Origin: an uncultured Clostridia bacterium
Lineage (GTDB): Bacteria; Bacillota; Clostridia; Oscillospirales; Acutalibacteraceae
Direction of reading: 5' to 3'
Assembly (NCBI GenBank): GCA_947168785.1
Contig: CAMVNL010000042.1
Span: 1-10,393 of the forward strand
Length of the DNA: 10,393 nt
The notes beneath the pieces were generated by a model. That model saw only the letters and a list, made by a program, of their open reading frames with translations. It was not told the origin of the DNA and searched no databases. A program made the position numbers and the translations under genes. Position 1 is the stretch's first letter. Every line of letters begins with the position of its first letter. Positions 6,118 to 10,393 of this stretch are shown here, one piece after another.

Positions 6118-6771
6118 TTGGCGGATAAAATACAAAGCGCGTACAAAGCTTCAAAAAATATTTACGACGACGTGCTGACGCAGGGCAGCTTTTTTTCGAG
6201 GTTCTATATCAGGCTCTTCTGGAGCGGGACCGACGACAACGAGATCGCCCGCCGGGTGCTCTCCTTTATTCCGGAGGATTTTCACGGCGCGCTGCTGGAC
6301 GTGCCGGTCGGCACTGCCGTGTTTACCGCGAACGCGTGGCGAAGCCTGAGCGACGCCGCGATCACCTGCCTTGATTACAGCGAAGATATGCTCGACGGGG
6401 CGCGGGCGCGGCTTTCCGGCTGCGAACACGTTTCTTTCGTGCAGGGGGACGTTGGCGCGCTGCCGTTTGCGCCGGAGACGTTCGATATCGTTTTCAGCAT
6501 GAACGGCTTTCACGCCTTCCCCGATAAGGAAAAAGCCTTTTCCGAGACGGCGCGCGTGCTGAAGCCCGGCGGCGCTTTCATCGGCTGCTTTTATATCCGG
6601 GGCAAATCGAAAATCACAGACTGGCTGGTCAACAATATCCTGTCGAAAAAAGGCTGGTTCACCCCGCCGTTTCAAACGGAAGAAGAACTGCGGCGGAGGC
6701 TTACGCAGCTTTACAGCAGGGTGGAACTGGATACGGATGGTTCCATCGTCTGTTTCAACTGTGTGAAATGA
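6118..6771 (+). CDS. Class I SAM-dependent methyltransferase (UbiE-like)
   Basis: The 217-residue protein has a Methyltransf_11-type domain. The acidic motif after motif I is ITCLDYSEDML (82-92), followed by VQGDVGALPFAPETFDIV (108-125), MNGFHAFPDKEKAFSETARVLKPGG (128-152) and a C-terminal strand pair. Motif I is unusual: LLDVPVGTAVF (59-69) has proline and valine where most relatives have glycine and small residues, and only one glycine remains. The cofactor site may still be functional, since DVPVGTG-type variants are known in this group. The start is TTG at 6118 with AAGGAAAGAGGGG just upstream. It is the fifth gene of the operon, 18 bp after the esterase and 13 bp before the ATC-hydrolase-like gene. 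The substrate is unknown. Confidence 0.85.
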   Translation: MADKIQSAYKASKNIYDDVLTQGSFFSRFYIRLFWSGTDDNEIARRVLSFIPEDFHGALLDVPVGTAVFTANAWRSLSDAAITCLDYSEDMLDGARARLSGCEHVSFVQGDVGALPFAPETFDIVFSMNGFHAFPDKEKAFSETARVLKPGGAFIGCFYIRGKSKITDWLVNNILSKKGWFTPPFQTEEELRRRLTQLYSRVELDTDGSIVCFNCVK

Positions 6772-6784
6772 AAGGAGCAGGCTC

Positions 6785-7417
6785 ATGAAATACGTCGGTA
6801 TGCCGCTGGGCATGTGGATCTTATACAAACCATCCTTCCGGGATCATCTTGTCAGCGTGTTCGGTTATTCCGCACAGGAGGCAAAAGAGATTTCGGCGTC
6901 GGCAAAGCAGCGGTACCTGGCAATCATCAAAAAAATCCCCGCCTTTGAAAAAAACGACCGTTTTCAGATGAACATCGTGAGCTGCGCCATGCTCTCGGCG
7001 TTTGTGCTGAGTATGCCGCGCCGCCCCACGGTGGAAAAGCTCACCGTTTTTTACAATGACGCGATGATGACCGCCCCCACCAGATGGTTCTGCCGGATGA
7101 GCGGGAAACAGAAGTTTTCGGAAAAAGACGTGCAGGGAATGAAAGAAACCGCCGCCCTGAAGGCGGCGGACCGGAACCCCTATTCGTGGAATATGGAGTT
7201 TCTGCCATATCCGGACGGCAGCGGTTACGAGGCCCGCTTCACTAAGTGCGGCATCTGCACGCTGATGAAAGAAGAGGGTCTTTATGATCTGGTTCCGGCC
7301 ATGTGCCGTCTTGACTACGCAATGGCAGACGCCGGCGGCGCGTCCGATTTTGTGCGGGAATACACCCTTGCCTCCGGCGGCCCTTACTGCGACTGCGGAT
7401 ACAAAAAGAAGAGGTAA
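6785..7417 (+). CDS. ATC-hydrolase-family protein (L-2-amino-thiazoline-4-carboxylate hydrolase-like)
   Basis: The 210-residue protein matches the family named for L-2-amino-thiazoline-4-carboxylic acid hydrolase, an enzyme of bacterial L-cysteine formation from a thiazoline. Recognisable are the segment TKCGICTLMKEEGLYDLVP (153-171) and the C-terminal ASGGPYCDCGYKKK (196-209). Five cysteines (C155, C158, C174, C202, C204) cluster in this C-terminal half and could bind a metal or cofactor. Most clostridial members have never been tested, so the name may not give the reaction. AAGGAG precedes the ATG. It is the last gene of the operon, before a strong terminator. In this setting with methyltransferases and hydrolases, a thiazoline-, cysteine- or cyclic-amidine-like substrate is possible but only inferred. 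Confidence 0.8.
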   Translation: MKYVGMPLGMWILYKPSFRDHLVSVFGYSAQEAKEISASAKQRYLAIIKKIPAFEKNDRFQMNIVSCAMLSAFVLSMPRRPTVEKLTVFYNDAMMTAPTRWFCRMSGKQKFSEKDVQGMKETAALKAADRNPYSWNMEFLPYPDGSGYEARFTKCGICTLMKEEGLYDLVPAMCRLDYAMADAGGASDFVREYTLASGGPYCDCGYKKKR

Positions 7418-7420
7418 AAA

Positions 7421-7460
7421 AAGCACAGGCCCGACTTCGTTTGCCGCCTGTGCTTCTTCT
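7421..7460. terminator. Bidirectional intrinsic terminator between convergent operons
   Basis: A perfect 10-bp stem AAGCACAGGC (7421-7430) pairs with 7445-7454 across a 14-base loop. On the minus strand the stem is followed by a run of seven T's (from the A-run at 7415-7422), an excellent terminator for the flavodoxin operon. On the plus strand CTTCTTTG follows, a weaker but usable tail for the methyltransferase operon. It lies between the two convergent stop codons. Confidence 0.85.
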
Positions 7461-7473
7461 TTGTCCCTGCCGT

Positions 7474-7896
7474 TTACGCCAAAGCCGCGCCAAGCTCTTT
7501 GCAGTTGGCCGTCGCTTCGTCGTCCGGCGCGTCGTTGCAGATGACGCTTTCGGCGGCCAGTACCGCGCCGATCTCCTTGCAGCGGGTTTCCCAATTCCGC
7601 ATCCATTCGCCGTCTCCCCAGCCGTAAGAGCCGAAGAGGGCGATCTTCTTTCCGTTCAGCGCCGCTTCACAGGCGGAGAACATGGGCTCAAATTCGCCGT
7701 CCTCCAGCTCTTCCACCCCCATGGAGGGGCAGCCGAAGGCGATGGCGTTAAAGGCGTCGACCTGGGACGCGTCGAACGCGTCGGCGGTGAAAAGCGTCGC
7801 GTCCGCGCCGGCGGCCTTCGCGCCCTCCAGCACGGCGTTTGCCATGGCCTCCGTATTGCCTGTTCCGCTCCAATATACAACTGCGATTTTACTCAT
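7474..7896 (-). CDS. Flavodoxin (short-chain type)
   Basis: The 140-residue FMN protein is an electron carrier that commonly replaces ferredoxin when iron is scarce. The FMN-phosphate loop SGTGNTE (10-16) follows the first strand KIAVVYW. The isoalloxazine-flanking loops are FGCPSMGVEEL (54-64) and FGSYGWGDGEWM (88-99), with aromatic W91-equivalent and Y positions. Length is that of short-chain flavodoxins. The start has GAGG about eight bases upstream. It follows the DUF3793 gene by 30 bp on the minus strand and should share its promoter and twin operators, consistent with regulation by metal supply. It ends just before a strong terminator. It is not the same family as the flavodoxin-like protein at 8949. 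Confidence 0.92.
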   Translation of the reverse strand: MSKIAVVYWSGTGNTEAMANAVLEGAKAAGADATLFTADAFDASQVDAFNAIAFGCPSMGVEELEDGEFEPMFSACEAALNGKKIALFGSYGWGDGEWMRNWETRCKEIGAVLAAESVICNDAPDDEATANCKELGAALA

Positions 7897-7926
7897 TCCG
7901 ATAACCTCATTTCGTTCTGATTTTAT

Positions 7927-8478
7927 TTAAACGGCCACGATCAGCCGCTCAATGCTCTTTCCCTGCGCGTACTGCGCGGTATAGACGGCGGTGCACTTTT
8001 TGAACCGGTCAAAGGTTTTCCGCGCCGCGGCCTCGTCCCCGTAGACCTTCCAGCAGCCGACGCACTTGCAGTTTTCCGCCTTGTTGCAGATGAATCCAGC
8101 CACGTCCTCCGGCGGATAGCCGAGAAAGAGGCCGATCTCGTGGGGAAAATCCTCCTCCTCCCGGAGCTTACGCCGCAGACAGGCGATGCAGGTTGCGGGA
8201 CATTCCGGCTGATAGCCGCCCTCCGTCAGAATAGCGACAGCGGTTTCATGCAGCAGATCCTCTGCCAGCTTCCCGGGCCGGTAAACGTACAGCAGCGCCC
8301 GACCGTTCCGGTAGCGGAGCGGCACCACGTGCAGCCCCTTGCTGCGAAAGCGTCTGTTCAGCGCACAGACGCTTTTGCGCAGGTGCGCTTCGCTTTCAAA
8401 CGCGTCGTTATACATATTCCCTGTTTTCATGCCCGCCAGCGTCGGCGCGCAGTGACGGATCAACATTTCCTCTGACAT
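7927..8478 (-). CDS. DUF3793-family cysteine-rich protein
   Basis: The 183-residue protein fits DUF3793, a clostridial family often found next to flavodoxins; its function is unknown. Two cysteine groups stand out: C93-x3-C97-x2-C100 in the middle and C131-x5-C137-x-C139-x2-C142 towards the C-terminus, a good arrangement for a metal or Fe-S site. Other visible segments are HCAPTLAGMKTGN (9-21) and GLFLGYPPEDVAGFI (116-130). There are no membrane helices. The ATG at 8478 has only a weak ribosome site (GGATGG about nine bases upstream), and an internal ATG five codons later has AGAGGA too close to use. The gene is first in a two-gene operon with the flavodoxin and stands directly behind a consensus promoter with two operators. 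A role in iron sensing, storage or electron transfer is inferred. Confidence 0.85.
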   Translation of the reverse strand: MSEEMLIRHCAPTLAGMKTGNMYNDAFESEAHLRKSVCALNRRFRSKGLHVVPLRYRNGRALLYVYRPGKLAEDLLHETAVAILTEGGYQPECPATCIACLRRKLREEEDFPHEIGLFLGYPPEDVAGFICNKAENCKCVGCWKVYGDEAAARKTFDRFKKCTAVYTAQYAQGKSIERLIVAV

Positions 8479-8493
8479 CCTGCACCATCCACA

Positions 8494-8509
8494 GTTAGCA
8501 AATGCTAAC
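8494..8509. promoter_or_regulatory. Palindromic operator GTTAG-N6-CTAAC, copy 3
   Basis: This is the most symmetric copy: GTTAGCA and TGCTAAC surround AA. It lies 16 bp upstream of the DUF3793 start and its first base is 36 bp from that of the next copy. Two operators in one promoter region suggest co-operative or graded repression. Confidence 0.72.
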
Positions 8510-8526
8510 CTTTATCTTAAAAAATA

Positions 8527-8548
8527 GTGGTTAGTTACTGCTAACCAC
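8527..8548. promoter_or_regulatory. Palindromic operator GTGGTTAG-N6-CTAACCAC, copy 4
   Basis: The arms are perfect over 8 bp, the longest in the window, and the core GTTAG-N6-CTAAC occupies 8530-8545. On the minus strand it begins six bases after the -10 box, so it covers the transcription start exactly as copy 1 does at the other operon. This shared geometry is good evidence that both are repressor sites. Confidence 0.75.
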
Positions 8549-8553
8549 TTGTG

Positions 8554-8582
8554 ATTATATCAGATCGATCATGGGTTGTCAA
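8554..8582 (-). promoter_or_regulatory. Consensus promoter of the DUF3793-flavodoxin operon
   Basis: Read on the minus strand, a perfect -35 TTGACA (8582-8577) and a perfect -10 TATAAT (8559-8554) are 17 bp apart. Such a strong promoter followed by two operators fits a gene that is fully on when a repressor is released. Confidence 0.88.
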
Positions 8583-8590
8583 CTGTTTTT

Positions 8591-8740
8591 TCAGAATCCG
8601 GGCGACAGCGTTCCTTTTTCAATGATGAAGACGCGATCCGAGTCGGCGGCGGTGGCGAGATCCACCCCCTGAAGGTGGCTGGACTCCGGCAGCCGCGCGG
8701 CGCTCTTCGCCATGCTGAAGACGGTCTCCCGGTCGGCGTA
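8591..8740 (-). pseudogene. 3' remnant of a minus-strand gene of unknown identity
   Basis: Read on the minus strand from 8740, an open frame of 49 codons ends in TGA (8593-8591). Nearly every codon in it ends in G or C, as in the surrounding real genes, which is strong evidence of former coding. The peptide runs from YADRETVFSMAKSAARL to DRVFIIEKGTLSPGF. Upstream of about 8745 the base composition drops sharply to AT-rich and there is no start codon with a ribosome site, so the 5' part is missing. The end DSDRVFIIEKG resembles the region after the H-loop of ABC-exporter ATPases, but this is weak. The neighbouring 8741-8864 holds no gene that I can support. Confidence 0.45.
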
Positions 8741-8864
8741 TCTTTGTATATTTGCCCGTAAAAAATAGAAGAAAAACCGCTCCGACGGCAGTGATTTTTT
8801 TCGATGATAGGCAACGCTTTTCCGAAAAAGGTTTCCTAAGTAACCAAAATAAAAAATCTGCCCA

Positions 8865-8893
8865 TTGCTTCAGGCTGTAGAAATACATATAAT
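8865..8893 (+). promoter_or_regulatory. Promoter of the flavodoxin/aldo-keto reductase genes
   Basis: TTGCTT (8865-8870) and TATAAT (8888-8893) are separated by 17 bp. The start codon is at 8949. No GTTAG-N6-CTAAC site accompanies it, so these two genes probably belong to a different control circuit from the divergent flavodoxin operon. Confidence 0.7.
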
Positions 8894-8948
8894 TAAATCA
8901 GAAAATAAGAAACGGCAGTTTCCAAATCCAAAAGGGAGGAACAACACA

Positions 8949-9470
8949 ATGGCAAAAACACTGATCGCCTATTTTTCCAGGGCGGACGAAAACTATTTCA
9001 GCGGCTCCATGCGGTACGTGAAAACGGGCAACACCGAAATCGTGGTCAACAAAATAAAACAGATGATCGACGCGGATACGTTCAAAATCGAGATGAAGCG
9101 CCCCTATTCCCCCGCGTATATGACCTGCATCGAAGAGGCGAAAAAGGACCTGCAGGCAAAGGCGCGCCCGGAGCTTGTCTCGCTTCCGGCGTCCGTCGCG
9201 CAGTACGATACGGTCATTCTGGCTTATCCGAACTATTGGGGCACCATGCCGATGGCGGTCTATACGTTTCTGGAAGCCTTCGATTTCACCGGCAAGACCA
9301 TTCTGCCCCTGTGCACCCACGAGGGCAGCGGCATGGGCGGCAGCGAACGGGAGCTGAAAAAGGTTTGCCCCGGCGCGACCCTGAAAAAGGGGCTGCCGAT
9401 CGGCGGCGGCAGCGCGGGAAGCTCGGACACTGCGGTCAAACGCTGGCTTGCCGACAACGGCCTGCTGTAA
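8949..9470 (+). CDS. Flavodoxin-like FMN protein (Flavodoxin_4 type)
   Basis: The 173-residue protein fits the larger flavodoxin-like group seen in gut Firmicutes next to oxidoreductases. The first strand TLIAYFS (4-10) is followed by a loop longer than usual before the phosphate-binding KTGNTE (25-30). YPNYWGTMPMAV (93-104) and CTHEGSGMGGS (122-132) are further family landmarks at the flavin site. The ATG at 8949 is chosen because GGGAGG lies about nine bases upstream; an in-frame start at 8865 would lie in the promoter. It stands 48 bp before the aldo/keto reductase gene in the same direction, and the two probably work in redox reactions together. It differs clearly from the short flavodoxin at 7474-7896. 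Confidence 0.9.
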   Translation: MAKTLIAYFSRADENYFSGSMRYVKTGNTEIVVNKIKQMIDADTFKIEMKRPYSPAYMTCIEEAKKDLQAKARPELVSLPASVAQYDTVILAYPNYWGTMPMAVYTFLEAFDFTGKTILPLCTHEGSGMGGSERELKKVCPGATLKKGLPIGGGSAGSSDTAVKRWLADNGLL

Positions 9471-9518
9471 TACACACGCGAGATCAAAAACTAAAATCAT
9501 AGCGGAGGAACTATCACG

Positions 9519-10361
9519 ATGGAATACATGACTTTGAACAACGGGATCAAATGCCCTGTGGTTGGCATTGGCACCTTTATGCTCTCCCCGGCTCAGGCGG
9601 AAAACAGCGTCAGAGAAGCGCTGAAAATGGGCTACCGCCTGATCGACACGGCGAACGCCTACGTCAACGAGCGGGCGGTGGGCCGCGGCATGCGGGACAG
9701 CGGCGTCAAGCGGGAAGAGATCTTCCTTTCCACCAAGCTCTGGCCCAGCGAGTATGAGAACCCGAACGCCGTAAACGAAACGCTGGAACGTCTGGGCGTC
9801 GACTGCGTTGACCTGCTCTATATCCACCAGCCCGCCGGGAACTGGCTGGCCGGCTACCGGCAGCTGGAAAAAGCGTACAAAGAGGGCAAGGCGAAGAGCA
9901 TCGGCATTTCCAACTTCGAGGGCGAATATATCGCGGAGCTTCAAACCAAATGGGAGATCGTGCCCCAGTTGATTCAGGTAGAAGCGCACCCCTACTTCAC
10001 GCAGAAAGAGCTTCGCCATACGCTGGATAAGTATGGCGTCAAGCTCATGAGCTGGTACCCGCTGGGTCACGGCGACAGATCCCTGATCGAGGAGCCGGTC
10101 TTTGCCGCGCTTGGCAAAAAGTACGGCAAAACGCCCGCGCAGGTGATCCTCCGCTGGCACACCCAGATGGGCTTTGCGGTCATCCCCGGCAGTAAGAACG
10201 TAGACCATATCCGGGACAATCTGAACATCCTTGATTTCACGCTGACGGATGAGGAGATGGCCCAAATCGCAAAGCTGGATAAGGGCGAGCGCTACTATCA
10301 CCGCACCGAGGCGCAGCTAAAGCAGTTCGCGGGCTGGCAGCCGGATTTTGAAAAGGCGTAA
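9519..10361 (+). CDS. Aldo/keto reductase
   Basis: The 280-residue protein is a complete NAD(P)H-dependent aldo/keto reductase, a TIM-barrel enzyme reducing aldehydes and ketones. The catalytic tetrad is present: Asp43 and Tyr48 in IDTANAY (42-48), Lys73 in STKLWP (71-76) and His103 in YIHQP (101-105). Further family signatures are VPQLIQVEAHPY and SWYPLGHG, and the cofactor-binding IPGSKNVDHIRDN near residues 226-238. GIGTF (16-20) and GISNF (near 131-135) are conserved strands. GGAGG at 9504-9508 supports the ATG. It follows the flavodoxin-like gene by 48 bp. Substrate is unknown. It is close in pattern to 2,5-diketo-gluconate reductase-like members. Confidence 0.93.
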   Translation: MEYMTLNNGIKCPVVGIGTFMLSPAQAENSVREALKMGYRLIDTANAYVNERAVGRGMRDSGVKREEIFLSTKLWPSEYENPNAVNETLERLGVDCVDLLYIHQPAGNWLAGYRQLEKAYKEGKAKSIGISNFEGEYIAELQTKWEIVPQLIQVEAHPYFTQKELRHTLDKYGVKLMSWYPLGHGDRSLIEEPVFAALGKKYGKTPAQVILRWHTQMGFAVIPGSKNVDHIRDNLNILDFTLTDEEMAQIAKLDKGERYYHRTEAQLKQFAGWQPDFEKA

Positions 10362-10393
10362 GCGGCTGTGAAAAAACTTGCGGTCAAAAAAAT

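Noticed and set aside
8898..10301. 467-codon minus-strand frame opposite flavodoxin and aldo/keto reductase
   Set aside because: It runs across two clear genes and their gap, shows no family motif, and arises from GC-rich codon bias on the other strand.

Overview
The window looks like a chromosomal piece of a GC-rich clostridial Firmicute, perhaps a gut Oscillospirales/Ruminococcaceae-type anaerobe. The signs are strong Shine-Dalgarno sites, TTG starts, tightly packed operons, a DUF3793 gene next to a flavodoxin, and an ATC-hydrolase-family protein. This placement is an inference from gene content; no rRNA or other marker gene is present.

Layout, left to right. (1) 12-1454: a good promoter with a palindromic operator just after its -10 drives a four-helix membrane protein of unknown function and a ZIP-family metal transporter. 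(2) 1476-2896: two copies of a ~174-bp AT-rich palindromic element, in opposite orientations, bracket a membrane-anchored SAM methyltransferase gene. The N-terminus of that gene is built from a 42-bp tandem repeat. (3) 2914-7417: a compact six-gene plus-strand operon: methyltransferase, LCMT/TcmP-like methyltransferase, alpha/beta hydrolase, esterase-like alpha/beta hydrolase, methyltransferase, ATC-hydrolase-family protein. It ends at a bidirectional terminator. (4) 8478-7474, minus strand: DUF3793 protein then a short flavodoxin, driven by a consensus promoter carrying two copies of the palindromic operator. (5) 8591-8740: an apparent 3' remnant of a minus-strand gene. (6) 8865-10361, plus strand: a promoter, a second flavodoxin of a different family, and an aldo/keto reductase.

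The unifying signal is one 16-bp palindrome, GTTAG-N6-CTAAC, seen four times and each time between genes: before the membrane protein/ZIP pair, twice before DUF3793-flavodoxin, and once upstream of the methyltransferase/hydrolase operon. With a ZIP transporter and a flavodoxin among the targets, a metal-responsive (probably iron) repressor is the simplest reading. On that reading the four methyltransferases, two hydrolases and the ATC-hydrolase homologue may be part of a metal-starvation response, for example making or modifying a small molecule. No scaffold-forming enzyme is visible here, so the product is unknown. The other novelty is the inverted pair of three-hairpin elements, whose stems are identical and whose loops have diverged.
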